DNA from: Halomonas sp. QHL1
GTDB lineage: Bacteria; Pseudomonadota; Gammaproteobacteria; Pseudomonadales; Halomonadaceae
Length of the DNA: 64,000 bases
Direction: 5' to 3'
Assembly: GCF_001882345.1 (NCBI RefSeq)
Contig: NZ_MINL01000001.1
Coordinates: forward strand, 1-64,000
Shown here: piece after piece, positions 16,548-26,688 of the stretch
How positions within the stretch are numbered: the first letter of the stretch is position 1
How the letters are laid out: each line of letters begins with the position of its first letter
Program-made: the position numbers and the translations under genes
The notes under the pieces: generated by a model
What the model saw: the letters and a program-made list of their open reading frames with translations, nothing else
Told to the model about the DNA's origin: nothing
Database searches by the model: none

Positions 16548-17714
16548 ATGGCTCACCCCTCCTCTAGAGGCTTAGCCCCTATCGCCGAGCTGGTGGACGA
16601 TATCCGCCAGGGCAAAATGGTGATTCTCATGGACGATGAGGATCGCGAAAATGAAGGTGATATCATCATGGCCGCCGAAAAAGTGCAGGCCGAGCATATC
16701 AACTTTATGGCCCGTTTTGCCCGCGGCTTGATCTGTATGCCGATGACCCGCGCCCGCTGTGAGCAGCTCAATCTGCCGCTAATGGTGCGCGATAATGGCT
16801 CTGGCTTTGGCACCAAATTCACCCTCTCCATAGAGGCAACTGAAGGCGTCACGACGGGTATTTCTGCAGCGGATCGAGCGCGCACGGTACAGGCGGCAGT
16901 GGCGCCTCACGCCAAGCCCTCCGATATCGTTCAGCCAGGCCACATCTTTCCCTTGATGGCAGAGCCGGGTGGCGTGTTGCGCCGTGCGGGGCATACCGAA
17001 GCGGCGTGTGATTTGGCGGCACTGGCGGGCTGTGACCCTAGCGGTGTTATCTGCGAGATTATGAACGACGATGGCAGCATGGCGCGTCGTCCCGAGCTTG
17101 AAGCCTTTGCCCACGAGCACGGCATTAAGATCGGCACCATCGCGGATCTGATCCACTACCGTATCGTTAACGAGCAGACCATCGATCACCTGGAAGCGTC
17201 AACGGTGATGACTTCCCACGGCGAGCTGACGCTGCACGTTTTCCGTGACCGTATCCAGGGCGCTCATCATTTGGCGCTGGTGAATGGTCAACCCACGCCG
17301 GAACAGGCCACCACGGTGCGCGTGCATCTTACCGATACGCTGCGCGATGTTTTGGGCTTGATGAAAGGCGAACAGTGCCGCTGGGATGCCCACCGCGCGC
17401 TGGAAGAGATTGCCGGTTCCGCGTCTGGCGTGTTTGTGCTGATTGATGACGGTCGCCCGCATCAGGATTTAAAAGATCAGCTCGATATCTTTTTGGATCG
17501 CGTACGCCAGCCGCGTACCAGCGATTCCGACGGTGCCGGTAACTACTTAACCATCGGTACCGGTTCGCAAATTCTGCGCTATTTAGGCGTGGGTAAAATG
17601 CGATTACTTAGTTCACCGTGGAAGTTTTCCGCGCTGTCCGGCTTTGATCTCGAAGTCGTAGAGCGTCTGGGCCCGAATGACACGGCGTATGAGCCAACCT
17701 TTCAGCAGGACTAA
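16548..17714 (+). CDS. ribB: 3,4-DHBP synthase with degenerate GTP cyclohydrolase domain
   Basis: A 388-residue RibBA-shaped protein (often called RibBX). Residues 1-205 are an intact 3,4-dihydroxy-2-butanone 4-phosphate synthase: [10 protein letters not shown], the LICMPM region, the [13 protein letters not shown] segment and the late glutamate, making the four-carbon unit of riboflavin. The C-terminal half resembles GTP cyclohydrolase II but lacks the three zinc cysteines (the expected RCDC is replaced by KGEQC) and the RQEGR loop, so it should not open GTP. A separate ribA must be elsewhere. The start at 16548 has TTGGAGATTCC upstream. No FMN riboswitch fits in the 87-bp gap before it. Confidence 0.92.
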   Translation: MAHPSSRGLAPIAELVDDIRQGKMVILMDDEDRENEGDIIMAAEKVQAEHINFMARFARGLICMPMTRARCEQLNLPLMVRDNGSGFGTKFTLSIEATEGVTTGISAADRARTVQAAVAPHAKPSDIVQPGHIFPLMAEPGGVLRRAGHTEAACDLAALAGCDPSGVICEIMNDDGSMARRPELEAFAHEHGIKIGTIADLIHYRIVNEQTIDHLEASTVMTSHGELTLHVFRDRIQGAHHLALVNGQPTPEQATTVRVHLTDTLRDVLGLMKGEQCRWDAHRALEEIAGSASGVFVLIDDGRPHQDLKDQLDIFLDRVRQPRTSDSDGAGNYLTIGTGSQILRYLGVGKMRLLSSPWKFSALSGFDLEVVERLGPNDTAYEPTFQQD

Positions 17715-17731
17715 TCAGCAGGAATAATTTG

Positions 17732-18220
17732 ATGCACTCCCTCACTCAAGTTGAAGGTACTTTTGTTGATGTCGATGGTCGCTATGTCATCGTGGTCGGC
17801 CGTTTTAACCATCACGTGGTGGATAGCCTGGTGGAAGGCGCCGTCGACAGCTTGACCCGTCACGGCGTAGACGCTGAGCATATTCATATTGTTCACGTGC
17901 CGGGCGCCTGGGAATTGCCGCTGGCGGTTAAGCGTGTTTTGAAGGTGATGAAACCTGATGCAGTGATTGCCCTGGGCGCGGTAATTCGCGGCGGAACGCC
18001 TCACTTTGAGTACGTGGCGGGCGGCTGCAATACGGCAATTAATCACCTGCAGCTTGAGTTTGATACCCCGGTCGCTAACGGCGTGTTAACCGTTGAAACC
18101 ATCGAGCAGGCGATTGAGCGTGCGGGCACCAAAGCCGGTAACAAAGGCACCGAAGCTGCCATGGCCGCCATGGAAATGGTCTCTCTGCTCCGCGCGCTGC
18201 CGTCAGGAGATACCCAATGA
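17732..18220 (+). CDS. ribH: 6,7-dimethyl-8-ribityllumazine synthase
   Basis: A 162-residue lumazine synthase that condenses the RibB product with the pyrimidine from RibD. Family motifs: [27 protein letters not shown], the [16 protein letters not shown] active-site loop with its histidine, and [16 protein letters not shown]. It forms an icosahedral or decameric particle in relatives. The ATG at 17732 is preferred over the adjacent TTG; the spacing to ribB is 17 bp. It overlaps nusB by 4 bases, so riboflavin synthesis and transcription antitermination genes are co-translated. Confidence 0.96.
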   Translation: MHSLTQVEGTFVDVDGRYVIVVGRFNHHVVDSLVEGAVDSLTRHGVDAEHIHIVHVPGAWELPLAVKRVLKVMKPDAVIALGAVIRGGTPHFEYVAGGCNTAINHLQLEFDTPVANGVLTVETIEQAIERAGTKAGNKGTEAAMAAMEMVSLLRALPSGDTQ

Positions 18221-18711
18221 GCGAGCGCAAACCCTCTGCCGCTCAGCAGGGCCGCCACGCGGCGCGCGAGTTAACGGTGCAGGGGCTTTATCAATGGCAC
18301 ATGACGGGTAAATCCATCACCACCATTGAAGCCGAGTTTCGTAGCCAGGTCGCCGATGACGACCTTGAAGATCACGAAAACTGGGTGAAAGTGATGGAAA
18401 TCGCCGACAAGGCGCTGTTTCACGAGCTACTCCACAACACCGTGCGTTTCAAAGCGGAACTGGATCGTGAAATTTCTCCCCTGCTAGACCGCCGCCTGGA
18501 AGATCTAGATGCGGTAGAGTTGGCAATCCTGCGGTTGGGCGCTTACGAGCTTTCTCGTCGCATGGAAGTACCCTATCGTGTAGTGATTAACGAAGGCGTT
18601 GAGCTGGCTAAGTCATTTGGCGCCACCGACGGCCATAAATACGTGAACGGCATTCTCGACAAGCTGGCGATTCGCTTGCGTAGTGCCGAGGTCAGCGCTC
18701 GCCGTCTCTGA
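18217..18711 (+). CDS. nusB: Transcription antitermination factor NusB
   Basis: A 164-residue all-helical RNA-binding factor that joins NusE (S10) at boxA to promote rRNA antitermination. The N-terminal arginine-rich helix ([20 protein letters not shown]) and the C-terminal [34 protein letters not shown] segment are typical. It is somewhat longer than the E. coli protein because of an extended middle. Its position between ribH and thiL is the standard proteobacterial order. Confidence 0.96.
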   Translation: MSERKPSAAQQGRHAARELTVQGLYQWHMTGKSITTIEAEFRSQVADDDLEDHENWVKVMEIADKALFHELLHNTVRFKAELDREISPLLDRRLEDLDAVELAILRLGAYELSRRMEVPYRVVINEGVELAKSFGATDGHKYVNGILDKLAIRLRSAEVSARRL

Positions 18712-18747
18712 ACGCGAGCGGTCTGACACTGCGTTTAAGGGGCCTTT

Positions 18748-19737
18748 GTGCTTGCCGAATTTGATTTGATTCGACGCTACTTTATGTCGTCGCAGGAGGC
18801 GTCGACCGCGTCAAATGGCGTCACACTGGGATGTGGAGACGACGCCACGCTACTGATACCCCCAGCAGGCCAACAGTTGGCCGTGAGCGTTGATACCTCG
18901 GTGGTGGATGTACACTTTCCCCGCGAAGCCCCGGCATTTGCGGTGGGTCATCGTGCCTTGGCCGTTGCGCTGAGCGATTTGGCTGCCATGGGAGCGGCTT
19001 CACGCTGGTGCTTAATGGCGTTAACCCTGGATCAGCGCCAATTTGCCGATGATGAAGCTACCCATGCATGGCTGGACGACTATGCCCTTGGCTTTCATGC
19101 CCTTAGCCAGCAGCACGCCACAACGCTGGTGGGGGGCGATGTTACTTCTGGTGCGCTTTCCATAGGCGTTACCGTGATGGGTGAGGTGCCGGTGGGTGAA
19201 GCGTTCACCCGTGGCGGTGCCCAGGTGGGCGATCTAATTGCCGTCACCGGCGCATTGGGTGGCGGGGCAGGCGGGCTGGCGCTTTGGCAGCAGGGCGAGC
19301 GTGATCTGGCGCATCCGCTGTTAAGTCGCTACCTATTGCCGCAACCGCGCTTAGCGGCGGGTTTGGCGCTGCGTGGCTTAGCCACCGCTGCATTGGATAT
19401 TTCCGACGGGCTACTGGCCGATTTGGCTCATCTTCGTGAGGCCTCGCAGGTAGGGGCTGTCATTGCGTTAGACGCGCTGCCACTAGCGGACCAGCTGGAA
19501 AGCACCCTTGGCCGGGAGACCGCCTTACGGGCGGCGCTGTCCGGCGGCGATGATTACGAGCTGCTGGTGACGTTAAGTGCTAACGACGTAGCCACGGCGC
19601 AGCAGCGTCTTGCACCACTAGGCTTGACGCTGACTGTCATCGGCCATTGTTGTGAAGCATTGGGCGTTAGTGCCTCTGACCAAAGTGATCTCAGTGGCTA
19701 TGCCGGCTGGCAGCATTTTAGCGGGGAAGCGCCATGA
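18748..19737 (+). CDS. thiL: Thiamine-monophosphate kinase
   Basis: A 329-residue kinase making thiamine diphosphate from the monophosphate. Motifs of the PurM/ThiL fold: LGCGDDATLL near residue 28, VSVDTSVVDVHFP, ALAVALSDLAAMGA, LVGGDVTSG, and SGGDDYELL toward the C terminus. It uses a GTG start (18748) 36 bp after nusB. It overlaps pgpA by ATGA. Normal length; no oddity seen. Confidence 0.95.
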   Translation: MLAEFDLIRRYFMSSQEASTASNGVTLGCGDDATLLIPPAGQQLAVSVDTSVVDVHFPREAPAFAVGHRALAVALSDLAAMGAASRWCLMALTLDQRQFADDEATHAWLDDYALGFHALSQQHATTLVGGDVTSGALSIGVTVMGEVPVGEAFTRGGAQVGDLIAVTGALGGGAGGLALWQQGERDLAHPLLSRYLLPQPRLAAGLALRGLATAALDISDGLLADLAHLREASQVGAVIALDALPLADQLESTLGRETALRAALSGGDDYELLVTLSANDVATAQQRLAPLGLTLTVIGHCCEALGVSASDQSDLSGYAGWQHFSGEAP

Positions 19738-20207
19738 ATCGTGCACCGAAAAGTGTCTGGCGTCGCCCAACACATTTTTTTGCCTTCGGTTTAGGTAGCG
19801 GTACCGTTCCTTGGGCACCGGGAACCTTTGGTACGCTAGCGGCCATTCCGTTCTACTGGATGATGGCGGAATTGCCCCTTGGCTGGTACCTGAGTATTTG
19901 TTTTGTCGCCTTTGTTGTCGGCGTTTGGCTATGCGATAAAACGTCCCACGACTTAGGTGTACACGACCACTCAGGTATCGTGTGGGATGAGTTTGTGGGG
20001 TACTGGCTGACTATGGCAGCAGTGCCATTTTCGTGGGAAGCCGCCTTGTGGGGCTTTATTGTATTCCGCATCTTCGATGTCTTTAAACCTTGGCCGATAC
20101 GCTGGGCAGATCGCCGCGTAGCGGGCGGTTTTGGCATTATGATCGATGATGTGATGGCAGGGGTCTACGCCTGGAGTACTATGCACCTGTGGTTCTGGCT
20201 ACACTAA
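19734..20207 (+). CDS. pgpA: Phosphatidylglycerophosphatase A
   Basis: A 157-residue inner-membrane phosphatase for phosphatidylglycerol synthesis. Family motifs: GLGSGTVPWAPGTFGTL near the N terminus, DKTSHDLGVHDHSGIVWDEFVG in the middle (the acidic and histidine residues expected at the active site), and the final KPWPIRWADRRVAGGFGIMIDDVMAG. Three or four membrane segments are present. Last gene of the nrdR operon; the next gene begins 79 bp later. Confidence 0.95.
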   Translation: MNRAPKSVWRRPTHFFAFGLGSGTVPWAPGTFGTLAAIPFYWMMAELPLGWYLSICFVAFVVGVWLCDKTSHDLGVHDHSGIVWDEFVGYWLTMAAVPFSWEAALWGFIVFRIFDVFKPWPIRWADRRVAGGFGIMIDDVMAGVYAWSTMHLWFWLH

Positions 20208-20286
20208 ATTGTGTAAGTAATAAGTAGGAGCAGTTGATAACTTTTCGAGTGCGTTGGCTGCAAGGCGTTAGCTTCAAGGAGGTAGC

Positions 20287-21543
20287 ATGCGCAAGGAACG
20301 TCTAATTGTCCCCATCCTGGCGATCATCGCTGTGGCATGGATGGCATTGCAGCTTCTCTCAAGCGTACTTTTTGAGCGCAGTCTGCGCCAAGCGCTCGAA
20401 GATCTGGAGGCGCGTGGTGAGTGGCGCGTCAACCGAACAGAGAGTCGCCAGGGCTGGCTAAGTTCTCAAGGTCGGTTGATTCTGTCGCCGCTGCTCAGTC
20501 GCCCCTGGCGCCTTGAGCTGACCTATAACGCACGTCACGGTATTTTAAGCACGGATGTCGAAGGCACTGTGTTACCCCGCCTGGATACCGTGCTGCAGCA
20601 AGCCGTGGGCGAAGTTACCGCTCCTTCTGTGCCGCGCTGGCAAGGGCGCTATCATACCCTGAGCGGCCACACTGACCTGCGCCTTGCTCTTGCTCCCTTC
20701 GTTATTCAACAAAATGGCCGGGAATTAGCCGTGCGCGGTGGTCGGCTGCGCTTGGAAGGGGTGTTTGGTGATTGGCGGCTACGCGCGCTGTTTGACCAGC
20801 TTACCCTGACCGATGGCATGGCCCAGCTTGAACTAGGGAACACGGTGCTCGAAAGCCGTTACACCTATACAGAGGGTGCCTACCATTTTGCCCAGCGCGA
20901 CCATCTGCATATTGATATGCTGACGTTGAGCTACCCCTCCTACGATATTCAGCTTTCGCCTCTCGATCTAAACAGCCATATGGTGTTGGATGAGAGGGAG
21001 CTAAGTATCAAAGGCGACCTGGAGGTAGGTGATGTAATGGTGCCCTCTGAAGCGCCGGACATGCCGCTGCTCAGTGGCCGCATAGAGATGGAGCTCTCCC
21101 GCCTAAATGCCGATGCGGTTCGCCATATGATTCGTCGTTTACGCCAGGAAGCCGCTTGGGGAGACGCTAGTCTACCCATGGCCGAAGGCTTGCTGGCGCG
21201 TCTTGAGCCGGATCTGCGCAAAATACTTAGCGACTCGCCTCGTTTAGATGTCATGACCGTTGCCATCGAAAGTCCGCTGTTAGGTATTCGTTTAGATGCG
21301 GATGGCGCGCTGTTTTTTGATGCTCGCCAGTTGGATGAGCTTAGCGTGGTTAATCTGGACCAAAAGAAAGAGCAGGCGAAATGGCTGGAACGCATTGATG
21401 GCGACTTCACCTGGCACGAAGCGCCTACCGTCGCCGCGCTATGGTTGGGGCTGCCGCTCGGCACTCGCGAACTGCAGTTTGATGTGGTGCGCGGCGTTTG
21501 GCGTATCAATGGGCGCCCGATGCCCAAGCTTTGGCCTGAATAA
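20287..21543 (+). CDS. DUF945 (YdgA-like) family protein
   Basis: A 418-residue protein with one N-terminal membrane helix (about residues 7-27) and a large, presumably periplasmic, beta-rich region. The pattern of a helix followed by ESRQGWLSSQGRLIL is typical of the DUF945/YdgA family, whose role is not established. It follows pgpA by 79 bp with an AAGGAGG ribosome-binding site, so it may belong to the operon. The C terminus ends in a short segment (RINGRPMPKLWPE). No catalytic motif is recognisable. Confidence 0.75.
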   Translation: MRKERLIVPILAIIAVAWMALQLLSSVLFERSLRQALEDLEARGEWRVNRTESRQGWLSSQGRLILSPLLSRPWRLELTYNARHGILSTDVEGTVLPRLDTVLQQAVGEVTAPSVPRWQGRYHTLSGHTDLRLALAPFVIQQNGRELAVRGGRLRLEGVFGDWRLRALFDQLTLTDGMAQLELGNTVLESRYTYTEGAYHFAQRDHLHIDMLTLSYPSYDIQLSPLDLNSHMVLDERELSIKGDLEVGDVMVPSEAPDMPLLSGRIEMELSRLNADAVRHMIRRLRQEAAWGDASLPMAEGLLARLEPDLRKILSDSPRLDVMTVAIESPLLGIRLDADGALFFDARQLDELSVVNLDQKKEQAKWLERIDGDFTWHEAPTVAALWLGLPLGTRELQFDVVRGVWRINGRPMPKLWPE

Positions 21544-21658
21544 ACGCTGTTAACCTGACTGTTCTATTCGCGAAGGGTTGAAGTTTTGGCCCACTGCCCG
21601 CATTCCATGGACAACGCTAGGCGGTTCTTATCGCCGGTATCGGTTCATTGGAGGACGC

Positions 21659-24166
21659 ATGAGCGACCAGGATTACGAACACGACGCTGAACACTTTGAG
21701 TGGGAACTTGATGAACAGCCGTCATCATCCACCGATGACGCCCAACGTGATGATAATGAAGAGCGTGCTGAAAAGGACGCTGAAGAGCAGGGCAGCAAAG
21801 AGTATCGCTCAGACGGCGAAAAGGTAAACTCCCTGGTGCCGGCCAGCGAAATGCTGCCCGAACGCATTTATCTCCTGCCTATCCATAATCGGCCTTTCTT
21901 CCCCGCCCAGGTACAGCCGCTGGTAGTGAATCGTGAGCGCTGGGAAGAGACCATGCGCCGCGTGGGCAACACGCCCCACCACACACTGGGCGTTGCCTTT
22001 GTGGGTGAGCAGGGCGTTACCTCCCTGGATCATGAAGGCTTTCCAGAGATCGGTACTGCGGTCAAAGTGCACAAACTCAAGGGCGAAGACGATCAGATTC
22101 AGTTTATCGCCCAGGGCCTCCAGCGCTTCACAATAACTCGCTGGCTCTCCAAAGAGCCGCCTTACTTAGTCGAAGTCACCTACCCTAAAGAGCCGGTTGA
22201 CGCGGAGAACGAAGAGACCCGCGCCTACGCCATGGCGATTATCAACGGCATTAAAGAGCTGCTGCCGATTAATCCACTGTATGGGGAAGAACTCAAGCAC
22301 TACCTCAACCGTTTTAGTCCGCATCAGCCGGGCCCGTTGACCGACTTTGCCGCCGCTATTACCTCCGCTAAAGGCCCCGAGCTTCAGGATGTGCTGGCCA
22401 CTCTGTCAGTGGAGGAGCGGATGCAGAAAGTGCTGCCGCTGCTTCGTAAAGAGATCGATGTAGCGCTGCTGCAGGGCGAGATCAGCGAGCAGGTGAACGC
22501 GCAAATGCAGGACCGCCAACGCGAGTTCTTCCTGCGTGAGCAGCTCAAGGTTATCCAGCGTGAATTGGGTATCTCCAAAGACGATCGCGAAAACGATGTG
22601 GATACCTTTAGAGCACGTTTGGAGTCTCTGGTCGTGCCCGAGCGCGTTCAATCGCGTATCGATGATGAGCTCAATAAACTCAGCGTGCTGGAAACCGGCT
22701 CGCCGGAGTATGGCACCACGCGTAACTACCTGGATTGGCTAACCTCGCTGCCTTGGGGTGTGACCAGCCAGGATCAGCTCGATCTACCCCACGCGCGTCA
22801 AGTGCTGGATCGCGACCACGACGGCTTGAAAGACGTTAAAGAGCGTATTATCGAATTTTTGGCCGAGGGCACGTTTAAAGGGGACGTAGGCGGTTCGATT
22901 GTGCTGTTGGTCGGCCCGCCAGGGGTAGGTAAAACCTCCATTGGGCGCTCGATCGCTGAAGCCCTGGGCCGTCAGTTTTACCGCTTCTCTGTGGGTGGCA
23001 TGCGCGATGAAGCGGAAATTAAAGGCCATCGGCGTACCTATGTGGGCGCGATGCCGGGCAAGCTGGTGCAAGCCTTTAAGGAAGTCGAGGTCGAAAACCC
23101 CGTCATCATGCTGGATGAGATCGACAAGCTAGGGCAGTCCTTCCAGGGCGACCCAGCCTCGGCGCTGTTGGAAGTACTTGACCCCGAGCAGAACGTTGAC
23201 TTCCTCGATCACTACCTCGATGTACGCATGGATCTCTCCAAGGTGCTGTTTATATGCACCGCCAACACCCTGGATTCGATTCCTGGGCCGTTGCTCGACC
23301 GCATGGAGCAGATCCGTCTTTCCGGCTATATCGCCGAAGAAAAACTGGCGATAGCTAAAAACCACCTATGGCCGAAACTGCTCAAGCGCGACAATCTGAC
23401 GAAAAAACGTATCAGTTTGTCCGATGCGGCCTTAAAGCAGGTAATTGAAGGCTACGCTCGGGAAGCCGGGGTGCGCCAGTTGGAGAAACAGCTGCACCGC
23501 ATTGTGCGTAAATCGGCCGTTAAGCTGCTCGAAGAGGAGCCCGAAACGGTCAAGATATCGGTCAAAAACCTGGAGGAGTTCTTGGGTGCACCGATTTTCC
23601 GCAAGGAAAAAGTGCTCACCGGCGAAGGGGTGGTGACCGGCTTGGCGTGGACTTCCATGGGCGGCGCTACCCTGCCCATAGAAGCGGGCAAAGTACACTC
23701 GTTGGATCGTGGCTTTAAGCTGACCGGCAAGCTGGGCGAAGTCATGCAGGAGTCGGCTAATATCGCTTACAGCTATACGTTGGGCCATCTGCAAGAGTAT
23801 GGCGCCGATGCCGACTTCTTTGACTCGGCGTTTGTGCACCTGCACGTCCCCGAAGGTGCGACGCCGAAAGATGGCCCTTCGGCCGGCGTTACCATGACCA
23901 CCGCGCTACTCTCGCTGGCCAAGCACCATGCAATTGATCGGCCCTTGGCGATGACCGGCGAACTAACCTTAACTGGCCAAGTTCTTCCCGTTGGTGGTAT
24001 TCGTGAAAAAGTTATTGCCGCGCGCCGCAGTGATATCTTTGAATTAATTCTGCCCGATGCCAATAAGCGTGATTACGAAGAGTTGCCGGACTACCTGAAA
24101 GAGGGAATGACGGTACATTTTGCTAAACGCTACCGCGATGTGGCGAATGTAGTGTTTGGCCGCTGA
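21659..24166 (+). CDS. lon: ATP-dependent Lon protease
   Basis: An 835-residue Lon AAA+ protease. After a strongly acidic, low-complexity N-terminal tail (about residues 1-60, rich in D/E) come the Lon N-domain, a coiled segment (MQDRQREFFLREQLKVIQREL), and the AAA+ module with Walker A GPPGVGKTS near residue 419 and Walker B VIMLDEIDK. The Ser-Lys protease domain has its nucleophile Ser in DGPSAGV near residue 741 and the lysine in GGIREKVIAARR. The start at 21659 follows TTGGAGGACGC; a frame open to 21578 is unsupported. A clear terminator follows. Canonical Lon lacks the long acidic tail and is usually next to clpX, so this may be a second Lon paralogue. Confidence 0.93.
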   Translation: MSDQDYEHDAEHFEWELDEQPSSSTDDAQRDDNEERAEKDAEEQGSKEYRSDGEKVNSLVPASEMLPERIYLLPIHNRPFFPAQVQPLVVNRERWEETMRRVGNTPHHTLGVAFVGEQGVTSLDHEGFPEIGTAVKVHKLKGEDDQIQFIAQGLQRFTITRWLSKEPPYLVEVTYPKEPVDAENEETRAYAMAIINGIKELLPINPLYGEELKHYLNRFSPHQPGPLTDFAAAITSAKGPELQDVLATLSVEERMQKVLPLLRKEIDVALLQGEISEQVNAQMQDRQREFFLREQLKVIQRELGISKDDRENDVDTFRARLESLVVPERVQSRIDDELNKLSVLETGSPEYGTTRNYLDWLTSLPWGVTSQDQLDLPHARQVLDRDHDGLKDVKERIIEFLAEGTFKGDVGGSIVLLVGPPGVGKTSIGRSIAEALGRQFYRFSVGGMRDEAEIKGHRRTYVGAMPGKLVQAFKEVEVENPVIMLDEIDKLGQSFQGDPASALLEVLDPEQNVDFLDHYLDVRMDLSKVLFICTANTLDSIPGPLLDRMEQIRLSGYIAEEKLAIAKNHLWPKLLKRDNLTKKRISLSDAALKQVIEGYAREAGVRQLEKQLHRIVRKSAVKLLEEEPETVKISVKNLEEFLGAPIFRKEKVLTGEGVVTGLAWTSMGGATLPIEAGKVHSLDRGFKLTGKLGEVMQESANIAYSYTLGHLQEYGADADFFDSAFVHLHVPEGATPKDGPSAGVTMTTALLSLAKHHAIDRPLAMTGELTLTGQVLPVGGIREKVIAARRSDIFELILPDANKRDYEELPDYLKEGMTVHFAKRYRDVANVVFGR

Positions 24167-24232
24167 TTACCTGCTTATTTAGCGCCATTGCAAGATTTTT
24201 ATAGCGCTATTAACCATTTATTTAATGCTTTT

Positions 24233-24264
24233 AAAGCGCCTTACGAAAGTAAGGCGCTTTTTTT
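24233..24264 (+). terminator. Rho-independent terminator after lon
   Basis: A perfect 12-bp stem (AAAGCGCCTTAC / GTAAGGCGCTTT) with a GAAA tetraloop, followed by a T run. Confidence 0.95.
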
Positions 24265-24354
24265 ACATTTGTTTACTGGTTTGAAAATCATAACCATAGC
24301 GATAATAGCGTAAGATTTAATAAAAATTAAGAATATCTAATTCTTGGAGAACTA

Positions 24355-26517
24355 ATGCGCAATAATCAGCCCGTCACTCAACGCGAGTATGTCCTGAGTG
24401 AGGAATCAGTACTCATTTCGCGTTCGGATTTAAAAGGCAATGTTACCTATGCCAATCCTACCTTTGTTGAGGTCAGTGGCTATAGCCGTGAAGAGCTAAT
24501 CGGCGCACCACACAATCTCCTTCGTCATCCCGACATGCCCGAAGCAGCATACGCAGACTTCTGGAAAACCATCCAAGCCGGGGTCACCTGGCAAGGCGTG
24601 GTCAAAAACCGGCGCAAAAATGGTGATCACTACTGGGTGCACGCCACCGTGGCACCACTGCGGGACGGTGAACGCATCGTGGGTTATACCTCAGTGCGCC
24701 GCAAAGCCTCTGGGAAGGCCGTCGCCCGGGCAGAAAAAATCTACGCTGAAATCCACAAAAAGGGAAAATCTCGCCGTTACGCGCTAGCCAATGGCACGCT
24801 GCGGCGTAAAGGCTTGACCGGCATGCTGGCGCGCTTTCAGTTCACTAGCCTGAAAGCCAAGCTCACCAGTATGGTGGTGGCATCACTGCTGCTGCTTTGC
24901 CTTTCGGGCGGATTGGGAGTGTATGCGGTAATGGTCTCCGGCGAACGGCTGGAAACACTCAATCGCTCTGGGTTGGGCGATGTCGCCTCGTTGCAGCATA
25001 TCGAGCGCTACATTGGTCAAACGGTTGAGACGTTGGAACCGGCGGTGCGTAATCCCCGCGGGGCGGACCTGGATGCTGTCAACGCTGATATTGGCCAGCA
25101 TGCCGATGCCATGCAAACGCTTTGGGCGGACTATTATGCCGATGATGCCGTCACTGCTGAAGCCGCTCAGGCCTTTGATAGTGCGCTGAGCACCTGGGGC
25201 GCTGCGGTGCAAACCGCCCTTGTGGCCATTCAGGAGGGTAATGGGTTCGCGGCCTTTGAAGCCTTTAATGACGTCGTGGTACCCACTACTGAATCACTGC
25301 GCGAGATGAATAGCACCCTTGTAGAGCAGGTGCGCGCCGATGCAGAAGCGGTGGTCACTCAGGCGCAAACAGGGCGTCAACAGCTGCTAATGGCACAACT
25401 GGTGCTACTGGCCGTTGGCTTTTTAGTCATGATCGGCTTGAGCGTGATGATTCTAAAATCCGTGTTTCGCAGCTTGTCGGGCGCACGGTATATCACTTTC
25501 CAAATTGCGTCGGGCAACTTGGCCGCCCGTGAACGTCGTCAAACCAACGATGAGTTGGGTGAGCTACTTTACTCCCTGGACACCATGCGCTTTAGCCTAT
25601 CCAGCATCGTGGGCGATGTAGAGAGCCGGGTCTCGGTGGTTACCCCGGCGATTCAGCAGATAGCCGCTGAAAACGAAGAGCTCTCTTCGCGTACTGAGCA
25701 GCAGGCGTCGTCGCTTCAGCAAACGGCGTCGAGTATGGAGGAGATGACCTCGACGGTTCAGCAGAACACGGAGAATGCCCGCCAAGCCACCGAGCTGGCG
25801 GTGCAAAATGCCGCGAGCACTCGTGACACTGGGCAGCAGATGCAGCAGTTGGTGGAACGCATGCAGCGTATCGCCCAGAGTGCTGAAAAGATGACCGAGA
25901 TGATCAGCGTGATTGACGGTATTGCTTTTCAAACCAATATTTTGGCACTCAACGCCTCGGTAGAAGCCGCCCGCGCTGGCGAGCATGGCCGTGGCTTTGC
26001 GGTCGTCGCCAGCGAAGTGCGCAATCTAGCCGGTCGCAGCGCGGATGCCGCCCAGGAAATCCGCAAAATGATCGATAGCACCACCCAGGAAGTCAGCGGT
26101 GGACGCAGTGCTGTCGAGCAGGCGGAGCGAGCGATTGAGGAGGTCTCTCAGCAGGTCAGCCGGGTCAGTGAGCTAATGGAGTCGATCAGCACCGCTTCCA
26201 GCGAGCAGAGCAGTGGGATTGGTCAAATTAACTCGGCAATTGCCGAAATGGATCTCGTTACCCAGCAGAACGCCTCCAAAGTGCAGTCGATTGCAGCGTC
26301 AGCCGATAATCTCTCCCTTGAAGCCTTTGAACTCGCCAACGTGGTTGACGCGTTCCGTTTGGAAGGCGCTCAAGATGAGAGCATTACCGAGGCGCGGGCT
26401 AAGTTACAACGCGCTAACCAAGCACTCAGCAAAGCTGCCCAAAGTTTACCCGCCCCTTCCAAGCGTGCTGTACCACCCTCGACGCAGCCTCGCGCTGACC
26501 AGTGGGAAGAGTTTTAG
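24355..26517 (+). CDS. PAS-domain methyl-accepting chemotaxis protein (Aer-like)
   Basis: A 720-residue receptor. An N-terminal PAS domain (about 15-125; [48 protein letters not shown]) of the Aer type, likely cytoplasmic and FAD- or redox-sensing, precedes two membrane helices (about 172-192 and 343-366) that enclose a periplasmic helical segment. HAMP and the MA signalling hairpin with [19 protein letters not shown] follow. The C terminus ends DQWEEF, a pentapeptide of the NWETF type that in enteric receptors tethers CheR. It is followed by a terminator and by a close paralogue, so the pair arose by tandem duplication. Start with TTGGAGAAC upstream. Confidence 0.93.
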   Translation: MRNNQPVTQREYVLSEESVLISRSDLKGNVTYANPTFVEVSGYSREELIGAPHNLLRHPDMPEAAYADFWKTIQAGVTWQGVVKNRRKNGDHYWVHATVAPLRDGERIVGYTSVRRKASGKAVARAEKIYAEIHKKGKSRRYALANGTLRRKGLTGMLARFQFTSLKAKLTSMVVASLLLLCLSGGLGVYAVMVSGERLETLNRSGLGDVASLQHIERYIGQTVETLEPAVRNPRGADLDAVNADIGQHADAMQTLWADYYADDAVTAEAAQAFDSALSTWGAAVQTALVAIQEGNGFAAFEAFNDVVVPTTESLREMNSTLVEQVRADAEAVVTQAQTGRQQLLMAQLVLLAVGFLVMIGLSVMILKSVFRSLSGARYITFQIASGNLAARERRQTNDELGELLYSLDTMRFSLSSIVGDVESRVSVVTPAIQQIAAENEELSSRTEQQASSLQQTASSMEEMTSTVQQNTENARQATELAVQNAASTRDTGQQMQQLVERMQRIAQSAEKMTEMISVIDGIAFQTNILALNASVEAARAGEHGRGFAVVASEVRNLAGRSADAAQEIRKMIDSTTQEVSGGRSAVEQAERAIEEVSQQVSRVSELMESISTASSEQSSGIGQINSAIAEMDLVTQQNASKVQSIAASADNLSLEAFELANVVDAFRLEGAQDESITEARAKLQRANQALSKAAQSLPAPSKRAVPPSTQPRADQWEEF

Positions 26518-26595
26518 CGCTTGAGCTTATTGCCATTAGGTAGGGGAGTTAGCTGCTCAATGATAGGTGGCTGATTTCCCTCAATTCGTTTTACC

Positions 26596-26623
26596 CATGC
26601 CACCCTTCGCGGTGGCATGTTTT
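26596..26623 (+). terminator. Rho-independent terminator after first PAS receptor
   Basis: A 9-bp stem (CATGCCACC / GGTGGCATG) with a 6-base loop and a TTTT tail; separates the two receptor genes. Confidence 0.85.
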
Positions 26624-26688
26624 ATGCATTGCCTCCAATCAAATTCTAATGATGGCGCAAGCCGTCAATAAAAAAGTAGGGGTTCAAA

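Noticed and set aside
21578..21658. Extended N terminus of Lon
   Set aside because: The extension has no start-site support; TTGGAGGACGC precedes the ATG at 21659.
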